This document shows, piece after piece, positions 1 to 9,132 of a DNA stretch of 64,000 bases. The stretch's first letter is position 1. Each line of letters opens with the position of its first letter. Location: the NCBI GenBank assembly GCA_964598845.1, contig CAZRDM010000001.1, positions 62,001-126,000 on the forward strand, written 5' to 3'. The notes beneath the pieces are model-generated. The model ran no database searches, was not told the origin of the DNA, and saw only the letters and a list, made by a program, of their open reading frames with translations. Source of the stretch: FEN-987 sp964598845 (GTDB lineage Archaea; Thermoproteota; Bathyarchaeia; 40CM-2-53-6). A program made the position numbers and the translations under genes.

Positions 1-750
1 ACTGAACGAGAATCAATTTCTTCAGCCACTCGCAAGGGAAGACGTCTACCCACATCCGAGGATCTCAGGGCACATAGGAGACTTCATGCGCCCGGTTCAA
101 CACTATACGACGTGATCCTCGGCGGACAAGATGGCATCGTGAACGTCTTAGGAGCGGTCCTCGGTGTGGCTGCCGCCTCGGGCAACACTCGAATTATCAT
201 AGTGGCCGCTCTGGCCACATCATTTGCTGAGTCACTTTCCATGGCTGCGGTGGCATACACGTCAAGCTTGGCCCGTCGCGACTTCTACCAAGGCCAGGTT
301 GAAAGAGAGAAAGACCACATTAGAAGATTCTCAGCTATCGAACGAGAGGAGATTAGACAGATCTACTTGGCCAAAGGTTTCACGGGAAAACAACTTGACG
401 AGATCGTTGACACAATAACCTCTGACGAGCAGAGGTGGGTAGATGTGATGATGGCTGAGGAGCTGAAAATCAGTCCTGTAACGAGAGGAGGCCTTCTCAA
501 AGCAGCCCTAATTGTAGGCTTCGCAGCCATAGCAGGCTCACTGATCCCAGTCATCCCATTCTTCGGCCTACCGATTTCGTGGGCTGTTTGGAGTTCAATC
601 ACACTAGCGGGAGGAACATTGTTCGCCGTTGGCGCGTACAAGGCGTCTGTAACGGTAGGCGTCTGGTGGAAATCCGGCTTGCAATTGCTCGCAATTGGTT
701 TGGTGACGGCGCTTGTTAGCTATGTGATTGGCAAGACTATCATGGCATAA
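1..750 (+). CDS. VIT1/CCC1-family iron/manganese transporter, 5' partial
   Basis: The frame is open to the left window edge with no ATG, GTG or TTG before the GTG at 112, so the true start lies outside the window. The segment YDVILGGQDGIVNVLGAVLG is the hallmark first membrane segment of the VIT/CCC1 family, which moves Fe2+ or Mn2+ out of the cytosol. A second segment (AALATSFAESLSMAAVAYTS) follows, then a charged cytosolic region with EREEIRQIYLAKGF and a metal-binding-type helix, then three C-terminal membrane segments ending in SYVIGKTIMA. Five predicted membrane segments match the family. Substrate is inferred from the family only. No partner gene is visible on the left. Confidence 0.85.
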   Translation, partial: TERESISSATRKGRRLPTSEDLRAHRRLHAPGSTLYDVILGGQDGIVNVLGAVLGVAAASGNTRIIIVAALATSFAESLSMAAVAYTSSLARRDFYQGQVEREKDHIRRFSAIEREEIRQIYLAKGFTGKQLDEIVDTITSDEQRWVDVMMAEELKISPVTRGGLLKAALIVGFAAIAGSLIPVIPFFGLPISWAVWSSITLAGGTLFAVGAYKASVTVGVWWKSGLQLLAIGLVTALVSYVIGKTIMA

Positions 751-864
751 CGGCGCCTGTAAGATGCTTTGATCCTTAGATGTTCGAGGTAATTGAAGGC
801 TTAACCTCTTCCCATCCGTATTCCTAGACTGAAAAACTAACGAAATTCTATACCTTCTCTTAGA

Positions 865-1086
865 ATGGTTGATGTCTCTCCAGAGACGCCGAGTGAGAAC
901 CGACGTCCCCTCCGCAAAGACTTCCGTAATGATATACAGTTCTTCTGTAGCGGAAAAGGCTTTGAATGGCACAAGCCAGAAGATCCTCAGTTGAAGAGGA
1001 TAGTCCTGCCCTTCACCGGAGAATCGAAGCTCTGGAAAGCGAAGAGACTAATGAGAAGACCTAACTGGGAGCCTTGCTACAGGTGA
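865..1086 (+). CDS. hypothetical small protein
   Basis: A 73-residue frame starting with ATG, charged and without membrane segments, with no family that I recognise. It ends 13 bases inside the following LysE-type gene, so the two could be translationally linked. The region from 751 to 864 holds no gene that I can see. The frame could be chance; the only support is its ATG start, its place directly ahead of a same-strand gene and a loose TATA-like TTCTATA about 15-20 bases upstream. Confidence 0.25.
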   Translation: MVDVSPETPSENRRPLRKDFRNDIQFFCSGKGFEWHKPEDPQLKRIVLPFTGESKLWKAKRLMRRPNWEPCYR

Positions 1087-1718
1087 ACTTGATCGATTTC
1101 ATAGCGACGGTCGTCGTGGTTACTGCGTCCGGTGCTCTTGCTCCAGGACCATTATTCTTTGGGACGCTTTTGCACGGTTCAGAAGAAGGAGCACGTTCAG
1201 GATTTTCATGTGCAATTGGACACACTCTCGTGGAATTCCCCTTGGTCATGGCATTGGCTCTCGGGTTGCTTGCCGCTGCTAATCAGCCATTCATCAAAGG
1301 AGTGATCGGTGCAGTTGGCGGAATTGCCCTGATCGGATTCGGCTCTCTGCAAGTCTATGAAACGATCAAGAGCAAGACTGGCTCCGATGGGACATCGAAA
1401 ACGAAACGCCCGCCTGCTAGTTCTCTCGTGTTAGGACTTGCACTGACAGGGCTTAATCCATATTTCATACTCTGGTGGTTGACAATCGGCTCAGTCTTAA
1501 TAGTTCAGGCGTTGGCATTCGCCGCGATTGTCGGCGTACTGCTGATGTACGTATCGCACGTTTGGATGGACTACGCATTTTTGACAGCAGTCGCCCATAT
1601 GGCCAAGAAGGGCCGAACAATATTTGGCTCACGATACTACAAACTGATACTGATCGGTTTTGGATTGATCCTAATCTATTATGGCGCTGTGTTTGTGAGG
1701 GACGCCATCAAGCTCTAA
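1074..1718 (+). CDS. LysE/RhtB-family exporter
   Basis: A 214-residue membrane protein with about six hydrophobic segments. The N-terminal block ASGALAPGPLFFGTL followed by GARSGFSCAIGHTLVEFPLV matches the LysE family signature (a G-x-x-x-G-P core and a Gly-rich second helix), and GLNPYFILWWL is the conserved mid-protein segment. These proteins export amino acids or other small molecules. TTG at 1074 is the longest start; GTG at 1083 is equally possible. The substrate cannot be told from sequence. Confidence 0.8.
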   Translation: MLQVNLIDFIATVVVVTASGALAPGPLFFGTLLHGSEEGARSGFSCAIGHTLVEFPLVMALALGLLAAANQPFIKGVIGAVGGIALIGFGSLQVYETIKSKTGSDGTSKTKRPPASSLVLGLALTGLNPYFILWWLTIGSVLIVQALAFAAIVGVLLMYVSHVWMDYAFLTAVAHMAKKGRTIFGSRYYKLILIGFGLILIYYGAVFVRDAIKL

Positions 1719-1818
1719 AGCACCGGATGCGTACAGAACGCTTAGACAGATTAGCCTACTCAAATCTGCGTTAGCAGCAGCATTCTCTCTCGCTCAACCA
1801 CCCCTAGTTTGAAACTGT

Positions 1819-2499
1819 CTAGGCTGACGATTCACCGGTAGTGATTATGGAGTCAATAAGTGTTGGGAGATCATTTACTGAGCCTAACAAGTAATCAGGC
1901 TCGACTTGCAGCAATCTTTCACTTGTGAAAGGCCCTGTGGCAACGGCAACCGAAGCCACGCCCGCTGCCTTTGCAGCTAGAATGTCCATTACTCCATCTC
2001 CAACAACAATGGCCTCATGGGGCGTAGCATTCATCTCTCCCAAGGCCATGAGGATTGGATCAGGGTCTGGCTTCACCTTCTCTGAGTCGTCTCTTGTTAC
2101 AATTGCATCGAAGTAACTCTTCAAATTGAATCGTTTGAGGGTTAACTCGGTTCCTGCTCGCCCGTTGTTTGTCACTATGCCAATCTTTATGGAACGACTG
2201 CGCAGTTCTTGAAGGGTTTGGACAGCTCCAGGATAAAGCGTAACCTCCTGCGCTGCTCTAAGCTCCATCTCTTCGAGCAGGTTGTAGAGCTTTCTGCGGA
2301 CTAGAACAAAATCAAGAGGGTTCGCTCTATCTTTCAAATTCTTCAGGATGATATAGATGCTAATCTGCTCGGTCATCTCTGGAGTGCGCAGATTCATCCT
2401 TTCAAGTTCTTTGAGCGCTTGCCGACGGGCTCCCATGTAGTCTAGGTTGAATCTGGTTATCGTCCCATCCATATCCATGACGATGGCTTTGAGTTTCAA
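1819..2499 (-). CDS. HAD-superfamily hydrolase, phosphoglycolate phosphatase-like
   Basis: The protein has 226 residues with all four HAD motifs. Motif I is DMDGTITRF near residue 9 (nucleophile Asp and acid/base Asp), motif II is VTNNGRAG near 110, motif III is the Lys of SEKVKPDPDP near 138, and motif IV is VGDGVMDILAAKAAG near 166. The alpha-helical cap between motifs I and II fits the C1 cap of phosphoglycolate phosphatases. Substrate is unknown. It converges on the LysE gene, with about 100 bases between them and no clear terminator. Confidence 0.82.
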   Translation of the reverse strand: MKLKAIVMDMDGTITRFNLDYMGARRQALKELERMNLRTPEMTEQISIYIILKNLKDRANPLDFVLVRRKLYNLLEEMELRAAQEVTLYPGAVQTLQELRSRSIKIGIVTNNGRAGTELTLKRFNLKSYFDAIVTRDDSEKVKPDPDPILMALGEMNATPHEAIVVGDGVMDILAAKAAGVASVAVATGPFTSERLLQVEPDYLLGSVNDLPTLIDSIITTGESSA

Positions 2500-2575
2500 C
2501 TACACGTCTTCCAAATGCCTTCCTAGGCAGCCACTAATAGCACATTGAATTTCCTTAAAGCTTGATGAGAGCTGC

Positions 2576-3247
2576 ATGCCTCCGAAAGATGCCGATCCTA
2601 CAAAGGTTCATAGACTCTTCTACCCTCAAGTTTCTATCGTCGTCACCGTCGTGGATCAAGGAGGCCATGGCGGAATGCCTGCCATATGGTGTATGCCCCT
2701 CTCCTTCAGCCCTAGCTTGATTGGGGTTGCTATCGCCTCTGAACATAAAACCTACAGACTGATTTCGGAGGCTGAGGCTTTTGCGGTCAATTGGTTAGAT
2801 TTCTCTTATGCTAGGCAGGTCGCCGGATTAGGAGAGATCACAGGGAAGGAGCACTTGAACAAACTGTTAGCGGTCGGCTTGAGCACAATGAAGTGGGCCA
2901 AAACCTATCCTTAGAGAGGTTCTTCTGCAGCCTTGGAATGTCAACTCCGGGAGGAGCATAGAACTGGAAGACATGAGCTTCTCATAGCTGAAGTTGTGAG
3001 CGCCTTTGCTGTGAAGGAATCCAAGATTACTGGAGCTTCTCCAAGTACAATCCCCTCCTGTATGCTGGTATCGCCGAGGATGAGAGAAAATCTTGCGTAT
3101 GTCGGTAAAGGGACAGATCAAGAGAATTCCGATGAAAGCCTAGGTCCGAGAGAAATTCTCCATAATCGCTGCGGCATATTCGATTCCTTTGAAGAAATCA
3201 TCAACTCGCTCGAATTCATTGGGTGCATGGGCGTTCGAGAATACTGA
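2576..3247 (+). pseudogene. flavin reductase-like (FMN-binding split barrel) gene, frame-disrupted
   Basis: The first 112 codons encode a flavin-reductase-like domain (PQVSIVVTVVDQGG, then MPLSFSPSLIGVAI, then AFAVNWLDFSYARQVAGLGEITG), and end at TAG 2912-2914. The same frame resumes with AALECQLREEHRTGRHELLIAEVVSAFAV, the C-terminal half of the family. Between them the expected PILREV lies in the +1 frame at about 2903-2920. This needs two compensating single-base shifts about 25 bases apart, by decay or sequencing error. After about 3110 the reading is uncertain and runs over the end of the convergent peptidase gene. Intact relatives reduce flavins or bind FMN. Confidence 0.65.
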
Positions 3248-4495
3248 TGCGCAGCCAGTCCAAACGGAGTTAAGGCCGAGCCTCTTTGTAAATAGATAAT
3301 CTGGTCCAGATCCCGCAGAATTTGGATATACGACAGGCTCGCTCTGGAACACTTGTCGCGCGGCCGAAATGACGGACCTTGCAATTGGCGCATCGACCGG
3401 CGTTTTCGAAGGCTCAAGGCTCCCAAGATTGGCAACATCGATATCATCGAACCCATGCCTTCGCAGATGTGTCTTCAGTTTCTCCAGAAGTTGTTGGGGA
3501 TTCTGATCGTAAACGAGCCTAAAGTCTAGTTTCGCCATAGCCTGACTGGGCAAAACTGTCTTGGGACCTTCCGCAGTATATCCGGTAAGAAAACCGCAAA
3601 TCGTGCATGTGGGTTCGAAAAGATAGGCCTCTAAGGCCTTAGCTCCCTTCCTATCAAGGAGAAAGGATGACAATCCCATCTCTGCCCTTTGCTTCTCTTC
3701 ATCGAAAGGAATCTTCCTCAAGAGTTCCAACTCTGTTGCTGTCGGCCTGTGAAGATGATCATACCATCCCTCTATCCTAATTCTCTCATGGGCATCCTTG
3801 ATAGTGTTCAAAGCCCATATGATCCGCCAAGCCGGATTGGACACCAGCGGGGCACGTGAAGAGTGGAGATCAACCTTCGCTTTCTTGCATTGCAGTTCAA
3901 CGTAGAGTATCCCTTTCAATCCCAGATCGACACTAGGTCTTCCTGAGTCATCCAATCCCCCATCATAGCAGACGACAGCGTCCGCGCTCAATCTCTGCTT
4001 GTTCTCTTGGACGAAGTATGGGAGGTGGGGACTGGAAATCTCTTCTTCGCCCTCAAAGAGAAACTTCAGATTGACCGGGGGTTCGCCGACCGTCCGAACA
4101 TAGGCTTCCGCGGTCTTGACGAGAGCCATTACGTTATTCTTGCTGTCCGACGCACCGCGAGCAAGAATCTTCCCTTCTCTTAATTCTGCCCTGAACGGGT
4201 CTGTAGTCCATTCCTTAAGGGGCTCAGGCGGTTGGACATCATAGTGACCATAGAATAATAGTGTTCGATTCGAGTTCTTGCTGACCACCTTTCCAAACAA
4301 TACTGGATGACTTTCGGGCATGGGAATCTGTTTTGTTTCAATCCCCGCATCAACCATGAAGTCTTCCAAGAGTTTCGCGCACTCACGTACTCCTCGCCCT
4401 TGAGCTGAAATGCTCGGCTGTCTCAACATTGATCGATAGTCTTCAAGCATCTCGTCACGATGAGCTTTCAGATAGTGTGAAGTGCTCTGATCCAT
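3140..4495 (-). CDS. M20-family metallopeptidase (dipeptidase-like)
   Basis: The protein has 451 residues from ATG at 4495; a GTG at 4528 would add 11. Zinc-ligand motifs are visible: LFYGHYDVQPP (His and Asp), ARGASDSKNN (bridging Asp), EGEEEISSP (catalytic Glu pair) and AVVCYDGG. A dimerisation-type insert and the C-terminal NSAGSGPDYLFTK and NAHAPNEF (His ligand) complete the M20 layout. It likely hydrolyses dipeptides or N-acyl amino acids in the cytosol. The gene overlaps the damaged flavin reductase convergently. Substrate is not determinable from sequence. Confidence 0.88.
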   Translation of the reverse strand: MDQSTSHYLKAHRDEMLEDYRSMLRQPSISAQGRGVRECAKLLEDFMVDAGIETKQIPMPESHPVLFGKVVSKNSNRTLLFYGHYDVQPPEPLKEWTTDPFRAELREGKILARGASDSKNNVMALVKTAEAYVRTVGEPPVNLKFLFEGEEEISSPHLPYFVQENKQRLSADAVVCYDGGLDDSGRPSVDLGLKGILYVELQCKKAKVDLHSSRAPLVSNPAWRIIWALNTIKDAHERIRIEGWYDHLHRPTATELELLRKIPFDEEKQRAEMGLSSFLLDRKGAKALEAYLFEPTCTICGFLTGYTAEGPKTVLPSQAMAKLDFRLVYDQNPQQLLEKLKTHLRRHGFDDIDVANLGSLEPSKTPVDAPIARSVISAARQVFQSEPVVYPNSAGSGPDYLFTKRLGLNSVWTGCASVFSNAHAPNEFERVDDFFKGIEYAAAIMENFSRT

Positions 4496-4653
4496 AGCCG
4501 CCACTAGGCTGCTGTTGAACTTCCACACTCAAAACGATTTCCAAGAGACAAAAAGAAAACTAGGGAAGCATTCAATGAACTGTCGCAAGAAACGGCGGAA
4601 AAGGGAACATGAGCATCAGGCCCGCTGATGCGAGAACCTGAGAGGACTCTATC

Positions 4654-5061
4654 ATGCTCCTTATGCCTGAAATTCGTCGCCCTCTCTCCGCCCTGCAGAG
4701 AAATGAGGTTGCAAGATTGGCTACGATTTCTCCAGACCAGATTCCTCATGTGGTTCCGGTCTGTTACGTTTATCTTTCAGGCAATTTCCTCGTGGCGACG
4801 GACTATGAAACCAAGAAGTATCGAAATTTACTGAAGAACGACAAAGTCGCCATATTGGTGGACACATATATGCCCAATCGCGGAATCCTCATTCAAGGTC
4901 GAGCAGAAACCCTCGAAGAAGGCCGAGAGTTTCGAGATGTATATGCACTGTTCTATAGGAAGTTCAGCTGGGTCAGAGTCGATCCATGGGAGGAGGGCGA
5001 AGCACCTTTCATCAAGATTAGACCCCTACGTAAGACAAGTTGGGGACTGGGTTCGGCATAA
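4654..5061 (+). CDS. PPOX-class FMN/F420-binding split-barrel protein
   Basis: The protein has 135 residues. A short helix (LQRNEVARLATIS) precedes a beta barrel with QIPHVVPVCYVY, NFLVATDYETKKYRNL and VAILVDTY, then the long GRAETLEEGREFRDVYALF helix and a C-terminal IKIRPLRKTSWGLG. This matches the pyridoxamine-phosphate-oxidase-like fold, in which archaeal members often use F420 or FMN. F420 genes cofC and cofD lie at 44-46 kb. Use of F420 here is inference. ATG at 4663 is an alternative start. The 5' side is divergent to the M20 gene. Confidence 0.78.
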   Translation: MLLMPEIRRPLSALQRNEVARLATISPDQIPHVVPVCYVYLSGNFLVATDYETKKYRNLLKNDKVAILVDTYMPNRGILIQGRAETLEEGREFRDVYALFYRKFSWVRVDPWEEGEAPFIKIRPLRKTSWGLGSA

Positions 5062-5196
5062 CCTGAATGTTGCAGCAATATACGCAAACCGGACTCCTAA
5101 TCTTTTCATCGTTGGCCATGGGAATTTACATGTCCGTGTTTCAGTCCGGATACACTTAATTTGTCGGCAGGAATCGCGCTTGCAGGGCGTTTAATC

Positions 5197-5418
5197 ATGT
5201 GCCATTACTGTGCGTACTACCCGTATTTTCACTACTCTCCATACCAATATTCCCCATACCAATACTATGGTATGACGTACGGCTATCCTATGCTCGGATA
5301 CGGCTATCCCTACTACGGCCTACCCTTAGGCTACGCCTATGCCCCACCAGTCGTCTACGGTGCCCAGTATCCGCGCGGAGAATACCGCGTCGGTAACTGT
5401 CTGATGATCTGCCAGTAA
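5197..5418 (+). CDS. tyrosine-rich small protein
   Basis: A 73-residue frame from ATG 5197 in which I count 21 tyrosines (about 29 percent), arranged as SPYQY repeats then GYGY and PYYG blocks. There is a CHYC motif at the N-terminus and a C-x3-C pair near the C-terminus (NCLMIC). It has no membrane segment or known domain. A TTG at 5161 would add 12 residues, but an AT-rich TATA-like stretch (ACTTAATTT, 5154-5162) sits there, favouring ATG 5197. A CCCCTTTTT run at about 5435 could end the transcript. Function unknown; composition suggests a cross-linked, surface or low-complexity protein. Confidence 0.6.
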   Translation: MCHYCAYYPYFHYSPYQYSPYQYYGMTYGYPMLGYGYPYYGLPLGYAYAPPVVYGAQYPRGEYRVGNCLMICQ

Positions 5419-5532
5419 CCAGCGCCCGAACACCCCTTTTTCAAAGTCTAAAACCGCAACCAGAATAGTAGCGGTGGCCATCGATGGGGAAGTCATTAGA
5501 AGTTAGATCTCCTACCGGAAGTTTCTGGCAAA

Positions 5533-6777
5533 TTGGTGAACTCTGATTCTCAGAGCATACGCGATGTCAGACTCTTGCTTGTAGCTATGGGTTTGAGCTC
5601 ACTTCCCTTCGGCTATACTCTAGTTGTCTTGCCAATTTATCTGAAGGAGATAGGTTTCCTAGAAGACGCCATTGGAGCTGTCATGGCTGCCTCGGCTTTC
5701 GCGAACACTGTGGCCCTTATTCCGTTCGCATTAGCCGCCGACAAGTATGGAAGGAAAACATTTGCGGCGTTGGGTGTTCTTTCAGCGATATTAGCCTACG
5801 TTCTATTCGCCTTCATGCGGGACCTGAAATCGCTCTTACTGGCTAGTGCAATTGGCGGCGTAGGCTTGGCAGGAGGCTTCAGTGCCGCCCTCTGGACTCC
5901 CGCCTGGACCGCCTTGCTTGCAGAGAAGTCATCTCCCGAGAAACGGACAAAAATCTTTGCGTGGGCACAGGGCGTCTGGACGATCGCGCTCACCACCGGC
6001 TCGGCTATGAGCGTTCTACCGGCTCTGTTTCGAATGAAATTCGGAGTAACGTTCCAAGGTTCCTTTCAGTTTACGTTCCTTATTCTCGCCGGTTTTGCAC
6101 TTCTATCGGGCTTGGTCCTCCTATCTGTACCCGAAACCAAACAAGGATCGCATGATTCTGAGAAAGGCTCCTCTGAGAGTTTCTTTCGCCTGAAGTCACT
6201 TCGACAGATAACCAAGTTCTCCGTAACCTTCGGAATGGTGGGTCTTGCGTCTGGCTTCTCGGTACAGTTACTATCGCTTTGGTTTAACAGAATGTACAAC
6301 GTCAACGAAGCGGTTCTCGGGCCTTGGTTTGCAGCCGCAGAGATAACCTCGCTTGTGGTGGTCCCAGTTATACCCATGCTGACAAGAACGTTGGGTAGCC
6401 CCAAGAGCGTGCTCACTACACAGGGCGTCTCTGCAGTTCTCTTGGCTTCGATGATCCTCTCTTCCAGCTACGAGGCGGCGGGTCTCCTATTCATCGTCCG
6501 CAACTTCTTCATGAATATCTCATGGCCCATACAGCAATCCTACTTGATGGGCACTGTGACACCGGGCGAACGCGCATCCGCTTCAGCGATAACTTCCACG
6601 ATCTGGGGAGCGGGCAGCTCAGTCGGCCCATTGATTGCCGGCTACCTACTGGGCGCCAATGATTTCTTTTTGATATCTGCGCCTCTACTGATTGGGAGTG
6701 CGGTCTACTTAGGCTCTGCAGTCGGTTTCTTCTTCTTTTTCCGAAACATCCCCCCACCTGAGGAAGCCACCCCCTGA
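5533..6777 (+). CDS. MFS transporter
   Basis: The protein has 414 residues with about 12 hydrophobic segments. The loop 2-3 signature of the major facilitator superfamily is present as ALAADKYGRKTFAALGVL near residue 62, and the central hydrophilic loop (TKQGSHDSEKGSSESFFRLK) falls near residue 202, as expected between the two six-helix halves. The second half has ISWPIQQSYLMGTVTPGERA. Start is TTG 5533 or GTG 5536. Substrate is unknown; the family covers sugars, drugs and organic acids. Confidence 0.88.
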   Translation: MVNSDSQSIRDVRLLLVAMGLSSLPFGYTLVVLPIYLKEIGFLEDAIGAVMAASAFANTVALIPFALAADKYGRKTFAALGVLSAILAYVLFAFMRDLKSLLLASAIGGVGLAGGFSAALWTPAWTALLAEKSSPEKRTKIFAWAQGVWTIALTTGSAMSVLPALFRMKFGVTFQGSFQFTFLILAGFALLSGLVLLSVPETKQGSHDSEKGSSESFFRLKSLRQITKFSVTFGMVGLASGFSVQLLSLWFNRMYNVNEAVLGPWFAAAEITSLVVVPVIPMLTRTLGSPKSVLTTQGVSAVLLASMILSSSYEAAGLLFIVRNFFMNISWPIQQSYLMGTVTPGERASASAITSTIWGAGSSVGPLIAGYLLGANDFFLISAPLLIGSAVYLGSAVGFFFFFRNIPPPEEATP

Positions 6778-6877
6778 ATCTACGTTGCCTCGTGAGAGTC
6801 GCATCCTGATAAGATATCGACAGTTGGTGAGAGCCGACGTGAAGCAAATCCAAAACGTGCGTTTACAGCTTGGAAGT

Positions 6878-7261
6878 TCACCTATAGGCCGCGACTGATT
6901 TTCTGCCGTCCCAGCTGAAGCCGAGCTCCTTCAGTTCCTCAAAGAACCAGGCAAGACTTTCTCTAGGTTCATAGAATCTATCCAGAATCTCTTTTGTTGC
7001 GTACCCTAGAAATGAGCCAAAGAGTTCCTTGTCTTCGTCGTAAACTTGGTTCAGGAAGAGTGATAGCCTATCCATTTCAAAGTCGCCTGAAATAACGTCC
7101 GCGTAGATTTTGTCCCAGAGTCTTTCCAGATTGAAGTGACGGACAGTTTCTCGCATGTATGGGAAAAAGCCCGTGAAATACTCGCGTAGCATTTCCTGCG
7201 AGCGGAATATTGCTCGGACAAGTTTCCTGATCAGCATATCGACCTCTGCAATTCCGCTCAT
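6878..7261 (-). CDS. hypothetical protein, helical
   Basis: A 127-residue acidic, mostly helical protein with no motif that I recognise. It is rich in aromatic residues (YFTGFFPYMRE, ESLAWFFEEL) and has no membrane segment or cysteine. It lies just downstream of the broken molybdenum-hydroxylase gene on the same strand, 47 bases after that frame's final stop, so it may once have shared its transcript. Codon quality and length suggest a real gene. Confidence 0.55.
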   Translation of the reverse strand: MSGIAEVDMLIRKLVRAIFRSQEMLREYFTGFFPYMRETVRHFNLERLWDKIYADVISGDFEMDRLSLFLNQVYDEDKELFGSFLGYATKEILDRFYEPRESLAWFFEELKELGFSWDGRKSVAAYR

Positions 7262-7308
7262 GAATGTTGGATACCCTCATCCATTAGGCTTGGAGCTTCC
7301 TGCTACGG

Positions 7309-8880
7309 CTAGGGATAAGTGAGTCCTCTTGGGACGTACGCCTCGCGACCGAGAACCGGGCCACCAATAGCGTTGCCGTCTGGGTAACTGTATCCCATAA
7401 CGAACTGCTGCAGCGGAATACCTTTCTCCCATTGCCGCTTAGGGAGGACCGTCTCATTTTCGACCGCCGACGGAGAGGGTGGCGCTGCCGTCCTCGTTGG
7501 ATTTTATGATAGCTGCAGAAGCCGCGTTGGGAGGCATTGCAGGAGCTTTCCACAGTGCCGCAATTCCTGTCCCGACCAGTTTGCCGCTGGCTGTCCGCTT
7601 CTCTTTCTTCCCCCATCCTATCGTCTCGGCGACTGCCTTGATGCACTGGTCAACTCTACCAGCGTCTTCCCTTAGCTTCTCTCCCGTAGCTGTGATCGAA
7701 CCGGGTCGGAGCACATTTCTGAGCCGGAATTCTACGGGGTCAAGTCTGATCTTCAGGGCGACCATGTCCATCTGCCTCTCCACGGCCCACAGAAACTCGA
7801 GGTGTTCGAACCCTCGAAATGCTGTCCCGTACGGATGATTGGTGTATACGGTGATCGAGTCGGGGTGAATGTTAGGCACCTCGTAGGGTCCTGTACAGGA
7901 ATATCCTGCGGCTCGGTTAGGCTTGACGCCATAGTCTGCGTAGGCGCGAGCATCGTAAATGTACTTGATGTGTTCTGCTGTGATCTTTCCGTCTGCGTCG
8001 ACCCCTCTCTTAATCCATCCGTAGAATCGCTGCCTTTGCGCAGCTGTGATGAACTCCTCTTCAGGCGTGAGTAAGAGCTTGACGGGACGGCCGCCTGAGA
8101 ACTTCGACAGGAGTACAACAAGCGGTTCGAAATTGATGCCCGCCTTGCCACCGAAACCTGCGCCCACATGACGGACGTGCACGTTGACCTTGTGGAGTGG
8201 AATTCCAAGCGCGTGGCTCAATATGTATCTCACGGCAAAAGGCGACTGCGCAGATGTCCAGACCTCAGTGCTTCCGTCCGGAAAGCTATGCAGGCGCGTG
8301 TTTCCATTGCGGCGTGGCTGACCTGAGGCATTGAGAATTTATTCTCAACGACCGTAGTTGCGTGACCGAAGCCTTCTTCGATGTCGCCTTTGCGGATCTT
8401 GAAGATGTTCGCAATGTTTGTTCCGGGGACAGGGGTAAAGGCGGGAGAGTGCTCGTACTGTCCAAGGTCCTCGTGGACGAGCGGAGCTTCCGGTTTCAAA
8501 GCCTCAATGACATCGAATACAGGCTTCAGCGGCTCGTACTCGACATCTATGAGCTCGATTGCATCATCAGCTGCCTCTTCGGACTCTGCGGCAACAGCAG
8601 CGACCGGCTCACGCGTTCATCTGACTTTGTCCTTTGCCATGACCATTTTCTCCCTGACGTACAAGCCCATCCTGTAAGGGAAGGCCTGACCAGTGATCGC
8701 TGCAACAACTTCAGAGTGCTTCTCGGCCCGCTTTGTATCGATCTTGACGATGCGCGCATGGACATGCGGACTTCGCAAGAACTTCCCGTACAACATGCCC
8801 GGAACTTCCATATCTGCGACGTATCTTGCCATACCAGTGACTTTCTCGAAGGCATCGACATACTTGTAGCTCAAGATCAC
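7309..8880 (-). pseudogene. molybdenum hydroxylase large subunit (xanthine/CO/aldehyde dehydrogenase family), degraded
   Basis: Similarity starts at YVDAFEKVTGMARYVADMEV and continues with GMLYGKFLRSPHVHARI. An in-frame TGA at 8617-8619 falls between MAKDKVR and TREPVAAVAAES. The frame then carries VEYEPLKPVFDVIEALKPEAP and METRACIAF. A frameshift near 8270 leads into FPDGSTEVWTSAQSPF, NVHVRHVGAGFGGK and YGTAFRGFEHLEF. A second shift near 7462 leads into ENETVLPKRQWEKG, LQQFVMGYSYPDG and GGPVLG, with roughly 200 residues missing between them. It ends early at TAG 7309-7311. Intact relatives hold the molybdopterin active site. No small or medium subunit is seen. Confidence 0.85.
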
Positions 8881-8922
8881 ACCGGAGTCGGACTTCGCCG
8901 GCAGAGGCGATTAACTCATCGT

Positions 8923-9132
8923 GCCTGCAGATAAGATGAGACTCAAACACTGTTTTGTTGAGGCAAGCATTCATCAGNNNNNNNNNNNNNNNNNNNNNNN
9001 NNNNNNNNNNNNNNNNNNNNNNNNNNNNNNNNNNNNNNNNNNNNNNNNNNNNNNNNNNNNNNNNNNNNNNNNNNNNNGCCTGCAGATAAGATGAGACTCA
9101 AACACTGTTTTGTTGAGGCAAGCATTCATCAG
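8923..9132. repeat. 55-bp identical sequence on both sides of the gap (contig overlap)
   Basis: Bases 8923-8977 (gcctgcagataagatgag to gcattcatcag) and 9078-9132 are identical over 55 bases. This length is a typical de Bruijn graph k-mer, so the two contigs probably overlap by one k-mer that was not merged. Collapsing it joins a minus-strand frame starting near 9198 (MSVPGRLVIKLAFGMG) to HDELIASAGEVR next to the start of the broken hydroxylase. I do not recognise that frame. Confidence 0.85.
8978..9077. other. 100-N assembly gap
   Basis: Exactly 100 N bases, the usual placeholder for a scaffold join of unknown size. Because the same 55 bases stand on both sides, the real gap may be zero or negative. 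Together with the flanks, 8881-9276 holds no gene that I can support. Confidence 0.99.

Noticed and set aside
2912..2914. TAG in the flavin reductase read as pyrrolysine
   Set aside because: The expected PILREV motif lies in the +1 frame at this point, so frameshifts explain the stop better. No pyl genes are in the window and no other gene shows in-frame TAG with clean flanks.
7284..7646. 120-codon minus frame at the end of the broken hydroxylase
   Set aside because: Arg/Ser-rich out-of-frame shadow; the homologous reading (ENETVLPKRQ, GYSYPDG) is in a different frame.
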